IMG/VR virus record: IMGVR_UViG_3300042937_000072
Span: 1 to 37,961 of that record
DNA: 37,961 nt
Direction: 5' to 3' (one strand)
Source: a virus
Every line of letters begins with the position of its first letter. Position 1 is the first letter of the stretch. Both the position numbers and the translations under genes were made by a program. Shown here one piece after another: positions 22,435-30,761 of this stretch. Under the pieces are notes generated by a model, which was not told the DNA's origin, ran no database searches, and saw only the letters and a list, made by a program, of their open reading frames with translations.

Positions 22435-23610
22435 TTATTTTTGTACGCCAATAACGGCCCACTCATCTTGAGCAGTTCCTTTTTCTTTGTCAAAGCTAAG
22501 TAAAGGAGTTGTTTTAACTTTTTTCGTAAATCCGAATTTATCTGCTTGATCGTTATAGTTTTTAGATAATGTTGTTTTAGTATCGTTAATCCAGCGTAGT
22601 AAATTTCTTGAACTTCCGTAACCCGGAAACGCTGCTTTTGCTGCCTTCATATCAGCATCTGAAGCAGAACCAGGAGGAAGGCTATCAATTTGCTGTAAGA
22701 GCTGCACTGCAGCAAGTCTAGTTTGTGCATCTACAGTCTTTTCTGATACTTTTGCAGCCGCTCCTTTAATTATTCCTGTTTCTTGGGTGTAGTCAAATAT
22801 TGATTCTGCATTTTTAATATCTTGTGCGGTAATATTATTAGTTTTATCTAACATAGTACCTAAAGCTTCAAAAGCAGCACGTTGTTTAGCTATTTCAGTT
22901 GGTGCGTATATTTGACCATTAACATCCCGATAACCGCCTAATTTACCAATCGGTCCTGGTTTACCTAAAACACCTATTTCACCTTCTCTTGCAGCCAGAG
23001 CTTGTATACGGGTTGTCTCAGCTTGAGTCCTTGCAAGATCCGCTTTAGCTTTAGCTAAGTCAGCTTCTTGTTTGGCAGTGCTATAGTTTTTATCTTTTAC
23101 TATGTCGCTGTAACGAGTAAGCAGAGCCGTTCTTGTTGGGTCCTCTTCAGGCAACGCAAGAGCATCACGAAGGAGAAGCTCAGGATTGTTCTTATATTTA
23201 GCATCCTTGGCTGACTCTTCGGTTACGACTAGTGCTCTTTCTGCTCTTTGGTCTATTTTAGCTTCTTTTCTAAACTTTGCAGCTTCTTGAGCAGCCATAG
23301 GAGCTAAATCACCATATCCAGCAGCTTGTAAAGATTTAGCAATAGTTTCATAATATGATGCAGGATCTTCAGGATTAAACTGAGCACTGCTCATAATCTT
23401 CTGTACATCGGCAACTCTGCGAAGACCAGCGTCATTAACATCAAAGAAACCTCTTCCACCTGCTACGTTACTAACACCGCGACCAAGCAAAGCACCGATA
23501 GCTCCTGCAGCACTGCCTGTAGGATTTAATCTCTGCATCTCCTGTTGAGCAAGTTGACGCTGTAGGTATGCTGGATCACTTTGTAATAACTGTTGTGCGC
23601 TAATTCCCAT
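22435..23610 (-). CDS. Putative internal virion protein
   Basis: The 391-residue protein is Ala/Gln/Lys-rich and mostly helical. Residues 1-60 (ISAQQLLQSDPAYLQRQ...) include a Gly-rich hydrophobic stretch (AAGAIGALLGRGVSNVAGG). The centre (about 170-215) is a Lys/Ala/Glu coiled coil. It lies between two other Ala-rich virion-type genes and is probably packaged with them. No enzymatic motif is seen. Confidence 0.6.
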   Translation of the reverse strand: MGISAQQLLQSDPAYLQRQLAQQEMQRLNPTGSAAGAIGALLGRGVSNVAGGRGFFDVNDAGLRRVADVQKIMSSAQFNPEDPASYYETIAKSLQAAGYGDLAPMAAQEAAKFRKEAKIDQRAERALVVTEESAKDAKYKNNPELLLRDALALPEEDPTRTALLTRYSDIVKDKNYSTAKQEADLAKAKADLARTQAETTRIQALAAREGEIGVLGKPGPIGKLGGYRDVNGQIYAPTEIAKQRAAFEALGTMLDKTNNITAQDIKNAESIFDYTQETGIIKGAAAKVSEKTVDAQTRLAAVQLLQQIDSLPPGSASDADMKAAKAAFPGYGSSRNLLRWINDTKTTLSKNYNDQADKFGFTKKVKTTPLLSFDKEKGTAQDEWAVIGVQK

Positions 23611-23619
23611 GTTATTTTC

Positions 23620-24657
23620 CTATCGATTAAACATTCCATAAGTTGAACCTAGTGGGTTGCCTGTAGCTTGATAAGGAGTAGAATAACCAAAGGTTGGTAA
23701 ACTCCCACCACCGCCTCCTCCAAATCCGCCAAAACCACCACCAGCGGCTCCTATAGCAGAATTTAGCATCTGATTCATAAAGCCAGTAAGTTGAGCAGAA
23801 GCAGCGTCACCAGCACGTTGCTGAGTTGACGCAGCACTGGCCAGACCAGAACTAAGAAGACCTGCTCCAGCAGTTGCTCCAGGTTGAGCAGCCCCTCCTA
23901 CAGCAAGACCAAGTTTAAATGGCTGTTGTCCCATCTCTTCCACAGAACCAATAGTACCTAAGTAGGACTGTAACGGACCTAAAGCCTGTGTAGGAATAGC
24001 AAACTGTTGTCCTAGTGTTTGAGCGCCTGTTCCAAATAAACCAGAACCAAACTGAATCTGTTGCTGTGCAGCTTGTTCTGCAGCTAAGACATCCCTAGCA
24101 CGTTGTTCTTCACGAGCACGACCTAAAGCAAACAACTCAGGTTGTCCCATACTACCAACATTTAAACCAGCACGACCACGACCAAAGACAGAAGAGGCTA
24201 GTCTTTCTTCTTCTCTCATCTGCTCTGGCCTACGAACATCTTGCAACATATTAAAAGCTCTTTGACGAGCCATCTCAGGAGTCTCTGCTAGATAACCAGC
24301 ACCTAGACCGAATAGTCTCTGAGCTGCATCACCTAATGGCTGTGCAGCGGCCTGAGCGCCTTGTGCTGTTCCTATTGCTCCAGGCACTAAACCAAATACC
24401 TGGTTCTGTATAGCCTCTAGCTCAGGTGATATCTGATAACTAGCCCCAGTAACACGAGGAACTCCTCCAACATCTGTTATATCAAACGCACCAGTACCAA
24501 ACCGTGATGTCATTCCAACAGGACGGAAGGAAGATACTTGAGCGCCTAAACGAGCAGCTTCTCTCTGAGCAGCAGCAGCTTGTTCGCCCCGTTGCTGTGT
24601 TCCTTTGATGTCGGTTAAACCAACAGCATCAGTGATGCCGCCAATAAACTTACCCAT
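23620..24657 (-). CDS. Putative virion protein, Ala/Gln/Gly-rich
   Basis: The 345-residue protein begins MGKFIGGITDAVGLTDIKG, a start seen in other podophage proteins of this locus. It is rich in Ala, Gln and Gly, with a central helical part (about 90-200) and a C-terminal glycine cluster (GGGFGGFGGGGGGS). It likely forms part of the internal core or ejection apparatus with its two downstream neighbours. The start overlaps the preceding gene by one base. Confidence 0.6.
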   Translation of the reverse strand: MGKFIGGITDAVGLTDIKGTQQRGEQAAAAQREAARLGAQVSSFRPVGMTSRFGTGAFDITDVGGVPRVTGASYQISPELEAIQNQVFGLVPGAIGTAQGAQAAAQPLGDAAQRLFGLGAGYLAETPEMARQRAFNMLQDVRRPEQMREEERLASSVFGRGRAGLNVGSMGQPELFALGRAREEQRARDVLAAEQAAQQQIQFGSGLFGTGAQTLGQQFAIPTQALGPLQSYLGTIGSVEEMGQQPFKLGLAVGGAAQPGATAGAGLLSSGLASAASTQQRAGDAASAQLTGFMNQMLNSAIGAAGGGFGGFGGGGGGSLPTFGYSTPYQATGNPLGSTYGMFNR

Positions 24658-24941
24658 TATAAACTCCTCGTATATATCTTATACATTTGTCCATCATTCC
24701 CTAATAAATCTTTAGTGTATTTAAACCCTAATGTTTCTCCAAACCTACCTAACTTATCATTATCTACTAAGCCGTACAGAGGAGCATTGAGTAGTGATTG
24801 AAGCTGGTTTAAATCTTTAATATAATGTTTCTTTATTTCTGCTGACCACTTAAACACATCGGTATGAAGCCAGTATAAGTTACTAAACAACTCCAAGTAC
24901 ATTATATATTCTTGTCTATTTACTACTGGAAACTTATACAT
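24657..24941 (-). CDS. Hypothetical protein (94 aa)
   Basis: The ATG at 24941 overlaps the tail-fibre stop (TGATG) and is preferred to the TTG at 24962. The C-terminal part (APLYGLVDNDKLGRFGETLG, then FKYTKDLLGNDGQMYKIY) weakly resembles the end of GNAT acetyltransferases, where a similar segment closes the domain, but the acetyl-CoA loop is not seen. No function is assigned. Confidence 0.6.
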   Translation of the reverse strand: MYKFPVVNRQEYIMYLELFSNLYWLHTDVFKWSAEIKKHYIKDLNQLQSLLNAPLYGLVDNDKLGRFGETLGFKYTKDLLGNDGQMYKIYTRSL

Positions 24942-25615
24942 CAGGTCTTCATAATGTAGCAAAGGGCATAGTACGGTGGTAGGTTAGCATTGGTTCCAGA
25001 CGAACCTGCAGATGCAACTGTAGTCGATACAGAGATACCCGTACTAGCCGTAGACGTTGTTGCTGATTGGTTGTCCCAAACATCTGTTGTATAGACACCA
25101 GTTCCAGTATACTGTGGTTGTACGTTTTTAAGGTACGTGTGAGCATGACCCGGATCAATTACTGTGCTAGTTGCTGTGTGAGTGTGGGCTACAGTAATAG
25201 CATTAGCAGAACCACCAGTACCATTAACAGCATATGAATTACCAGCACCTATAACAAACTTATCCCGCAGGTCTGGTGTGCTATTAGAGCCGTTACAGAG
25301 CACCCACCCAGTAGGAATAGTAGCTACAGAACCTGACCAGATCATGATCATACCAGTAGGAATAGCTGCTGCAGCAATAGCCGCCGCCACAAAGGCAGTA
25401 GTTGCTAGTTGAGTAGTACTAGCTCCTGCAGATGCTGTAGGGCCTGCTGGGGTTCCTGTAAAGGTAGGGCTATTTAGGTCTGCCTTGGACGAGATAGCTG
25501 AGGCGATAGCGTTATACTCAGTATCAATCTCTGTGCCCTTGATGATCTTGGCTGGGTTGCCAGTGGCTAGGCCATCCTTAACAGCGAAATTTGTGGCTTT
25601 GACGTAATTGCTCAT
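24941..25615 (-). CDS. Tail fibre or tip protein with collar-like domain
   Basis: The 224-residue protein has an N-terminal helical part (about 1-50), a Thr/Ala-rich hinge (SPTFTGTPAGPTASAGAS, QLATTAFVAAAIAAA) and a C-terminal domain with MIWSGSVATIPTGWVLCNGS, then TPDLRDKFVIGAG and a His-rich AHTHTATSTVIDPGHAHTY, typical of tail-collar and T4 gp12-like receptor-binding tips where His residues bind metal. It should take part in host attachment. It overlaps the upstream tail gene by 4 bases and is placed just behind internal promoter P3. Confidence 0.8.
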   Translation of the reverse strand: MSNYVKATNFAVKDGLATGNPAKIIKGTEIDTEYNAIASAISSKADLNSPTFTGTPAGPTASAGASTTQLATTAFVAAAIAAAAIPTGMIMIWSGSVATIPTGWVLCNGSNSTPDLRDKFVIGAGNSYAVNGTGGSANAITVAHTHTATSTVIDPGHAHTYLKNVQPQYTGTGVYTTDVWDNQSATTSTASTGISVSTTVASAGSSGTNANLPPYYALCYIMKT

Positions 25616-27465
25616 GCTTGTTTTCCTTGTTTAATATAGATGTCAATCCTTTGAATAGAGATAGGGTTACCATTGATCTCAGCCTCTAGTCCAATCTGCA
25701 TAACAGACCCTGTGCCACCAGCCTGTATCTTAAACTTATCTAGGACAATACCATCTGAGAACTCAGCAATATTGTATTCTCCTATATTATACTCGTAAAC
25801 TACCGAAGTGTCAAGCTTTTTCGTAAAAGCAAAGTAATTTTCATTATAATCAAAACCCCACTTGACAGCTACGTTCTGGTTAGAACCCCCGATGACCACG
25901 AATCCAATCTGCTTCATGATCTTCTCTATGGTAGGCTGCTCAAAGTCGAAGTAGTTTGTGTAGTAGCTAAAGCGATAGTTAGACCCGTTATCAGAATGCC
26001 CAAAGTACTTTCCTATGTACCCAGGCTTCCCAAGGTATAGCTCTTTGGAGTTAGTCACAATAAAGGATTTAGGCTCTATAGCACTCCATGTGGTAGCCCT
26101 AGCAGCTCCGTCCTGCAGAGGAGTCCTCATATCAAAGCAGTATACCGACTTAGTAACAGGTAAGGTTAGCAGATAAAAAGCATCCCTATCATAGTAGACA
26201 GACTTGATATTAGCTGCTGTCTCAGAGGCCACGCTAGTCATCAGCTCATCCCGTACATTCTTGGAGATATCCCGCATAGGCAAGGACTTCTCCTGAATAA
26301 CCCTCTGCAGGCTTCTAACCCCAGAATCAGACAAGAAGATAATATCCGTACCAGTGCTCTGAACAGAGTCTCTAGCAATACATCCCACATTAGGAATATA
26401 GTCTGCTAAGGTTAGCGTAGTCACATCGATTGGGTTAGCATACACAGCGATGTTATTACGACCAAAGATAATCAGGAATCCGTTGTGCGCTGCAATAGCA
26501 ACTATCTTGTCTGTGTTAGGGAATACAGCGTTTAAGGACAGGGAGCCAGAGTCCCCACCTTGAAAGTCTGATCCGTCCAGTAAGCGAGTAAAGTAGACTG
26601 TCTGTGGATCTCCAGCAATGTCTGCAGCCCATATACGTCCATAAGCCGCTAGAGCGCAGTTAGGGGCAAAGTCACCAACAGAATACCCCAAAGGCATTGT
26701 TCCGATGTCACCGAGCCTCTGGAAGCCGAATGAGCCAGTGTGAGAGTGTGGATTAGCAGTAGTTGTTACTGTGCTAGTTAGAGCAGCAGATACTGTGTAG
26801 CCAGCACCACCAGTGGTAATAGTTACAGTAGCCACACCTGTACCAGACAAGGTAGCCACAGTCACGGTAGCGGCAGTGGTTCCACCAGACAGTGTAAGGA
26901 TGTCTCCTACATTGTAGCCTGATCCAGCAGCAGTCACTGTCAAGGCAGTGATAACACCGCTAGAGACAGTAGAGACTGTGAAGGTAGCACCAGTCCCTGG
27001 AGTAGCCATACGATGGTACATCAGCATAGGATGACCAGACTGAACCAAGTATGCATGAGGCTCTGCGTCAGACCCATCACCGTATGGCAGAGCAGCTCCC
27101 TGCCAGTTGTTACCAGTGATTGTGTAGGTTAGGTCTGCACTGTTAGCTTGGTTGCGTACAGTCTTGGTAGTCATCGTGGTAGTACCAGTAAACAGTCTAT
27201 TGTTACCAGCACTAAGGAACTGACTAGATCCATTATCCGTTAACTCAAACATGAACTCTACTGGGTTAGCAGCGCCTAAGTCTGTGTTAACTGCAGAGTT
27301 TACAGGTGTCCAGCCTCTACGAGCACCGATACGACCATACTTATCAACCACGCAGTTGTTAGCCTCTAGCGCAAAGCCAGAGGACAGAGACACTGCAGAC
27401 TCTTGGATGTTTAGTCCAAAGAATCCTGGTGCTGCGATACTAGCTGTTTGTGATGGAGATGCCAT
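25612..27465 (-). CDS. Tail protein (T7 gp12-like nozzle/tubular B role)
   Basis: The 617-residue protein starts with a motif seen in podophage tail proteins (APGFFGLNIQESAVSLSSGF, NCVVDKYGRIGARRGW). It is beta-rich throughout, in line with a multi-bladed propeller such as the T7 tail nozzle. An inserted Gly/Thr/Val-rich segment (about 155-245, VTAAGSGYNVGDILTLSGG) resembles a separate beta module. The gene follows the adaptor gene with a TAATG overlap. A consensus promoter lies within its 3' end. The name is inferred from position and fold character. Confidence 0.75.
   Translation of the reverse strand: MASPSQTASIAAPGFFGLNIQESAVSLSSGFALEANNCVVDKYGRIGARRGWTPVNSAVNTDLGAANPVEFMFELTDNGSSQFLSAGNNRLFTGTTTMTTKTVRNQANSADLTYTITGNNWQGAALPYGDGSDAEPHAYLVQSGHPMLMYHRMATPGTGATFTVSTVSSGVITALTVTAAGSGYNVGDILTLSGGTTAATVTVATLSGTGVATVTITTGGAGYTVSAALTSTVTTTANPHSHTGSFGFQRLGDIGTMPLGYSVGDFAPNCALAAYGRIWAADIAGDPQTVYFTRLLDGSDFQGGDSGSLSLNAVFPNTDKIVAIAAHNGFLIIFGRNNIAVYANPIDVTTLTLADYIPNVGCIARDSVQSTGTDIIFLSDSGVRSLQRVIQEKSLPMRDISKNVRDELMTSVASETAANIKSVYYDRDAFYLLTLPVTKSVYCFDMRTPLQDGAARATTWSAIEPKSFIVTNSKELYLGKPGYIGKYFGHSDNGSNYRFSYYTNYFDFEQPTIEKIMKQIGFVVIGGSNQNVAVKWGFDYNENYFAFTKKLDTSVVYEYNIGEYNIAEFSDGIVLDKFKIQAGGTGSVMQIGLEAEINGNPISIQRIDIYIKQGKQA
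25786..25814 (-). promoter_or_regulatory. Consensus sigma70 promoter P3 inside the tail gene, leftward
   Basis: The minus strand reads TTGACA (25814-25809), exactly 17 bases, then TATAAT (25791-25786). Both hexamers are perfect; there is no extended -10. It lies about 170 bases before the start of the tail-fibre gene and could raise expression of the fibre, internal protein and lysis genes. Confidence 0.65.
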
Positions 27466-28121
27466 TAAGTAGGTGTCCAGGTAAATTCATCAGGATACTT
27501 GTTGCCCTCAATAGACACATGATCTGCCAAGGATGTCTGATACAGCGCATAAGCCTCAGAGCTGCTTAGGCCACCGTCTTCTCCACGCTCTGCCAGTGCC
27601 TTAGCATAAGCCAAGAAGATGACAGGCTCGTCAGGAACCTTGATCTGGTCTGAGTTAAGAGATAGTTGTGCCTGTGGCTTAATCACGTTAAAGTTGACAA
27701 TGTAGTTAGCATCAGGGATTGGATACAAGTCTACCTGCGTGTCTCCGTTGCTGTCTACACCGTTAAAGTTATAGTAACGAGGAGAGCCGTACTCAGGTGT
27801 ATTGACCAAGAACAAAGCGTCCATCTCTTGCGTTGCAGCATTGTTTAGAAACCAGTTGCTGGAGTCGTTCAGAACATCAAAGACTCTAAATCGAATGCCA
27901 GCATTAGTGAGGACGTAGTTAAACAGATTAGCAGTAGTAGAGACAGTAATAGTTTCAGACAGAGCATTCCAATTGTATGCATCTTCTACCTGCCTCTTAG
28001 CGTCATTAATGAACTTGCTAATTAGTTTTGAATATGAGGTGTCATTAACTGAAGTAACCTCGTTCTCACGAAGTCTAACCAGCACATCATTGACAAGTTC
28101 TAGATAAGTTTTGTTTGCCAT
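27465..28121 (-). CDS. Head-tail adaptor (T7 gp11-like tubular A role)
   Basis: The 218-residue protein has a helical N-terminus (TYLELVNDVLVRLRENEV, ISKFINDAKRQVEDAYNWNA) and a beta-rich middle (DLYPIPDANYIVNFNV). The C-terminal helices carry IFLAYAKALAERGEDGGLSS. This pattern is common to podophage adaptor or tail tubular A proteins that bind the portal ring. It precedes the large tail protein gene, as gp11 precedes gp12 in T7. The assignment is by pattern and order. Confidence 0.75.
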   Translation of the reverse strand: MANKTYLELVNDVLVRLRENEVTSVNDTSYSKLISKFINDAKRQVEDAYNWNALSETITVSTTANLFNYVLTNAGIRFRVFDVLNDSSNWFLNNAATQEMDALFLVNTPEYGSPRYYNFNGVDSNGDTQVDLYPIPDANYIVNFNVIKPQAQLSLNSDQIKVPDEPVIFLAYAKALAERGEDGGLSSSEAYALYQTSLADHVSIEGNKYPDEFTWTPT

Positions 28122-28367
28122 TTAGCAATCCCATTTCCTTAGTGCTAGTGCTTTGCGAGTAGGTCTGCCCTTCTCGTCCTTCATAGGTCCCGGTACACCA
28201 CTCATACGAGCACAGAAAGACTTCCTACGCCCTGCCTTCTTAGGAGACTTTGCAGCCTCTTTAGCAGACACTGGAGGCTTCAGGTTAGCGCCTTCTTTGT
28301 TCTTGAAGTATGCCCTGCCTTTGGCGTTTAAGCCACCTTCAGGGTTCTGATATACCTTCTTTACCAT
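28122..28367 (-). CDS. Small basic phage protein, DUF6321-like
   Basis: The 81-residue protein is very basic and has a conserved phage pattern: GGLNAKGRAYFKNKEGANLK, then RRKSFCARMSGVPGPMKD and TRKALALRKWDC. I recall this as a DUF6321-type family without known function. It starts in a TAATG overlap with the preceding gene. It may bind DNA or pack inside the head, which is inference from charge. Confidence 0.75.
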   Translation of the reverse strand: MVKKVYQNPEGGLNAKGRAYFKNKEGANLKPPVSAKEAAKSPKKAGRRKSFCARMSGVPGPMKDEKGRPTRKALALRKWDC

Positions 28368-28516
28368 TATTTCTTCGCAGTCTTCTTAGCTTGTTTAAAT
28401 GCCTTAGCAGTGGGTGCGCCTTTAGAACCTACCTTACGCATCTTCTCACCAGATCCCTCTGCTATCCGTTTACGCTTTGCATTGATGTTGGCATAGAGTC
28501 CTGGTTTAGTAACCAC
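28367..28516 (-). CDS. Small lysine-rich protein (49 aa)
   Basis: GTG at 28516 overlaps the end of the upstream gene by 11 bases. The product includes LYANINAKRKRIAEGSGEKM and GSKGAPTAKAFKQAKKTAKK, a pattern found in many phages as a small basic protein of unknown role. It completes a run of three tiny basic proteins. Confidence 0.65.
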   Translation of the reverse strand: MVTKPGLYANINAKRKRIAEGSGEKMRKVGSKGAPTAKAFKQAKKTAKK

Positions 28517-28691
28517 GAGAAGAGCCTTTCTTAGCTTTCTTCTTCTTAGACATACCAGTCATAGCTAGACCGACAGCTACTGCCTGCTTCTGTGGCATAC
28601 CTTCTTTACGAAGCTTGCTGATCTTAGCCGAAGCTGCCTCTTGTTTGCCCTTCTTAGTGTAAGGGTATTTCTTTCCGTCTACCATTGGCAT
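28506..28691 (-). CDS. Small lysine-rich protein (61 aa)
   Basis: ATG at 28691 has AAGGAG six bases upstream. The protein (MPMVDGKKYPYTKKGKQEA...) ends in a strongly basic tail (SKKKKAKKGSSRGY). Short proteins starting VDGKKYPYTKKG are common in aquatic phages. The function is unknown; the charge suggests nucleic-acid contact. Confidence 0.7.
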   Translation of the reverse strand: MPMVDGKKYPYTKKGKQEAASAKISKLRKEGMPQKQAVAVGLAMTGMSKKKKAKKGSSRGY

Positions 28692-28701
28692 ACTATTCTC
28701 C

Positions 28702-29046
28702 TTAGAATTGGAACTGAACTGTCATCTCAGGCATGAACTCTACAGTTGCTATGTAGGTTACTGTCTGAGTACCTGAGTTTTGTACTCGAATCTCATCACC
28801 AGCCTGCATTACTACTTCGGCATTACTAAGTAAAATAAACTCACCAGCGCCTAAGTTTTTACCACCAACAATGAAGTACTCGGTGTTAGTAGAAGAGTCA
28901 TACCAGTAGACCTTTGGAGTATCGTTACCAGTAAGGCTAATTACATACATGACCTGCCAAAGACCAGTATTCTTGGTAGGAACCGTAAGAATAGTTTCCT
29001 TAGTACTGGTAGTTTTAGTTGTAACGGCGGAGACTTTTCTACTCAT
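28702..29046 (-). CDS. Putative small virion protein (114 aa)
   Basis: The protein is beta-rich with Thr-rich N-terminus (KVSAVTTKTTSTKETILTVP), followed by GLWQVMYVISLTGNDTPKVY and LGAGEFILLSNAEVVMQAGD. This looks like a compact jelly-roll-like capsid decoration or tail accessory protein, common in phages of aquatic bacteria. No direct evidence for its site in the virion. Confidence 0.65.
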   Translation of the reverse strand: MSRKVSAVTTKTTSTKETILTVPTKNTGLWQVMYVISLTGNDTPKVYWYDSSTNTEYFIVGGKNLGAGEFILLSNAEVVMQAGDEIRVQNSGTQTVTYIATVEFMPEMTVQFQF

Positions 29047-29047
29047 A

Positions 29048-29215
29048 TTAACCTATTTTAAGAACTAAACTGAGTAATAGAACTACAATAAAGCCAGTAG
29101 TCCCGAGCAGGATCTGTTCTAGTCTCTTTAGCCTAGAGTTAATGCCTGCATAGCGTTCAGCGCATACTGCCTCATGGGTATCTAGTTGGCCTTTGACTTG
29201 GTCTACTGATGACAT
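29048..29215 (-). CDS. XhlA-like membrane-anchored small protein
   Basis: The 55-residue frame starts at ATG 29215 and ends just before the next gene. The N-terminal helix (VKGQLDTHEAVCAERYAGIN) and SRLKRLEQILLG lead into one membrane span (FIVVLLLSLVLKIG), the layout of XhlA-type haemolysin/holin-accessory proteins. Similar short genes are widespread in podophages. It may help lysis although it lies 9 kb from the endolysin gene. Confidence 0.65.
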   Translation of the reverse strand: MSSVDQVKGQLDTHEAVCAERYAGINSRLKRLEQILLGTTGFIVVLLLSLVLKIG

Positions 29216-29217
29216 TA

Positions 29218-29781
29218 CTATCTCCACTTAGGTCCTTCCATCCAGGCTACTAGTGAATGTCTAGTGCCCTTGGTTACGGGGTTTACCTTATGGACTACAA
29301 AGGAGGGAAACACTAAAACAGTTCCTTGTGTCTTAAGGCTTTCTTGCTCAGGGGCATTAAGATGTAACGGCTGCATCTCAAACTCCCCACCTTCATACTC
29401 TTCTGGGCTAGACAGTTGGCACACCAGAGATAACTTCCTGTGTACTTGTCTACCATCATCCCAGTTTACATCATTGTGCCAATTATAATAACCTTGGTCT
29501 TCTGCGTTGTACTCTGTAAACTGAATCTCATTTAAGTGCCACAACTCAGATCCAAAAGCATTATGATTAGCAACATGAAATAAATTAGTTAGTTCATGGT
29601 ACAACCAACCAAGGTCTTTATTGTCTCTAGCGATCCACCTAACTTTACTTCTACGAACCTTGGTGTCTACATTAGAGCCTTGGAAACCTATTACTGCATC
29701 CTGTGGTTCTATCTCTTTTGCTTGCTCTATTATGGTGCTACAAAGTTCTTTAGGATACCGTTGCTGCCACATCTGCCACAT
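29218..29781 (-). CDS. 2-oxoglutarate/Fe(II) oxygenase, prolyl-hydroxylase-like
   Basis: The ATG at 29781 is preferred to a TTG at 29790 that overlaps the previous gene. The product (187 residues) has the double-stranded beta-helix signature: the iron ligands His and Asp in YYNWHNDVNW (about 122), KLSLVCQLSSPEEYEGGEFE, the distal His in VFPSFVVHKVNPV (about 163) and the 2OG-binding Arg in GTRHSLVAW. Prolyl 4-hydroxylase-like enzymes of this type are common in aquatic phages with unknown targets. The substrate might be a virion fibre. Confidence 0.85.
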   Translation of the reverse strand: MWQMWQQRYPKELCSTIIEQAKEIEPQDAVIGFQGSNVDTKVRRSKVRWIARDNKDLGWLYHELTNLFHVANHNAFGSELWHLNEIQFTEYNAEDQGYYNWHNDVNWDDGRQVHRKLSLVCQLSSPEEYEGGEFEMQPLHLNAPEQESLKTQGTVLVFPSFVVHKVNPVTKGTRHSLVAWMEGPKWR

Positions 29782-29786
29782 TGCGT

Positions 29787-30146
29787 TCAAACTGTCTCAA
29801 CCCAGCTTGTCGTGGCCTCATCCCATGAATACTTCTTGTCATCGGTAGGCATCGGGGTCGGAGCGTTCCATTGGGCTGTATCGTTATTCAGCACCCAAGA
29901 AGCATAGGGCTTGGGGGGAACAAAAGCGTCTAAACCAGCGTTGTATGTGAAGCCAACACCAGCGTAGTTCTTGCGAACCGAACCGTTATACGATGTCTGC
30001 TTCCAGTTACCGCCAAAGAGTCGCTCGCAGAAAGCAGCACCGATGTGCTCTTTTTCTACGCCGTTGGCATCAGCGGTATCTGAGTTTCCTACAACAATTA
30101 CTTGCGTTACTACGTTGTTGCTATCAAGTTGGGCAAAGTGTGCCAT
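29787..30146 (-). CDS. Conserved phage tail-associated protein (119 aa)
   Basis: The protein belongs to a family I know from many cyanophage and aquatic phage genomes near tail-fibre genes: MAHFAQLDSNNVVTQVIVVG, IGAAFCERLFGGNWKQTSYN, KNYAGVGFTYNAGLDAF and a Trp-rich C-terminus (SWDEATTSWVETV). Its biochemical role is unknown. It lies between two 2OG oxygenase genes. Confidence 0.8.
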   Translation of the reverse strand: MAHFAQLDSNNVVTQVIVVGNSDTADANGVEKEHIGAAFCERLFGGNWKQTSYNGSVRKNYAGVGFTYNAGLDAFVPPKPYASWVLNNDTAQWNAPTPMPTDDKKYSWDEATTSWVETV

Positions 30147-30149
30147 GAA

Positions 30150-30761
30150 TTACTCCTTTATAGATTCAAGTTTAAGGCCAGTTAAGTCCACTTCCTCGCC
30201 AATGTTGCCGACAGGGAAAGTGTTGAAAGAAAGACTGATGCGGGTGTCTTCGCCCTTAACAGTCTCAACCATGTGAGTCAGGCTTGACGGGAACAGAATT
30301 AAGTCTCCGGTTCCTACCTCAAACCACCAGCTCTCAGAGTTCCAGATGTTCCAATCGCTTGGAGGAAACTTAATCTGCTGAAACCCATCACGGTAAAAGT
30401 AGATTTTATCTGTCTCACGGTTTGCCTGTGGGTAAAACACACCAGACACAAACGAATTTGGGTGAGCGTGTTTGTGGTGATACTGTCCCGGCTCTGTGTA
30501 GTTAACCCAAGACTGAGTGACCCGCAGGCTTACGTCATGCTTCGGGCTATAAATACTCTTAAAGTATTCAGAAACGCTTGACTCAATAAAGTCCCGCAAC
30601 TTAGTCATTGAACGATTACGCAGAATCGTGTTGTCGGTAGAAGTCACGTTCCCCATATTAGCCCGTGTTTCTTGGCCCTTGATGAAAGAAAGTTCCTTCT
30701 CCGTCAACTCTCGGTCTAGTTGGTAAATCGCAACCGCAGTTGGAAATAGGCTATGAATCAT
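30150..30761 (-). CDS. 2OG-Fe(II) oxygenase, second type
   Basis: The 203-residue protein resembles the putative 2OG-FeII oxygenase family (2OG-FeII_Oxy_5) of aquatic phages: HHKHAHPNSFVSGVFYPQAN (about 95-113), GDLILFPSSLTHMVE (about 152) and TRISLSFNTFPVG (about 173) for the terminal Arg. It differs from the enzyme at 29218, so the phage has two unlike oxygenases in one operon. The target is not known; neighbouring fibre proteins are obvious candidates. The start overlaps the previous stop (ATGA). Confidence 0.8.
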   Translation of the reverse strand: MIHSLFPTAVAIYQLDRELTEKELSFIKGQETRANMGNVTSTDNTILRNRSMTKLRDFIESSVSEYFKSIYSPKHDVSLRVTQSWVNYTEPGQYHHKHAHPNSFVSGVFYPQANRETDKIYFYRDGFQQIKFPPSDWNIWNSESWWFEVGTGDLILFPSSLTHMVETVKGEDTRISLSFNTFPVGNIGEEVDLTGLKLESIKE

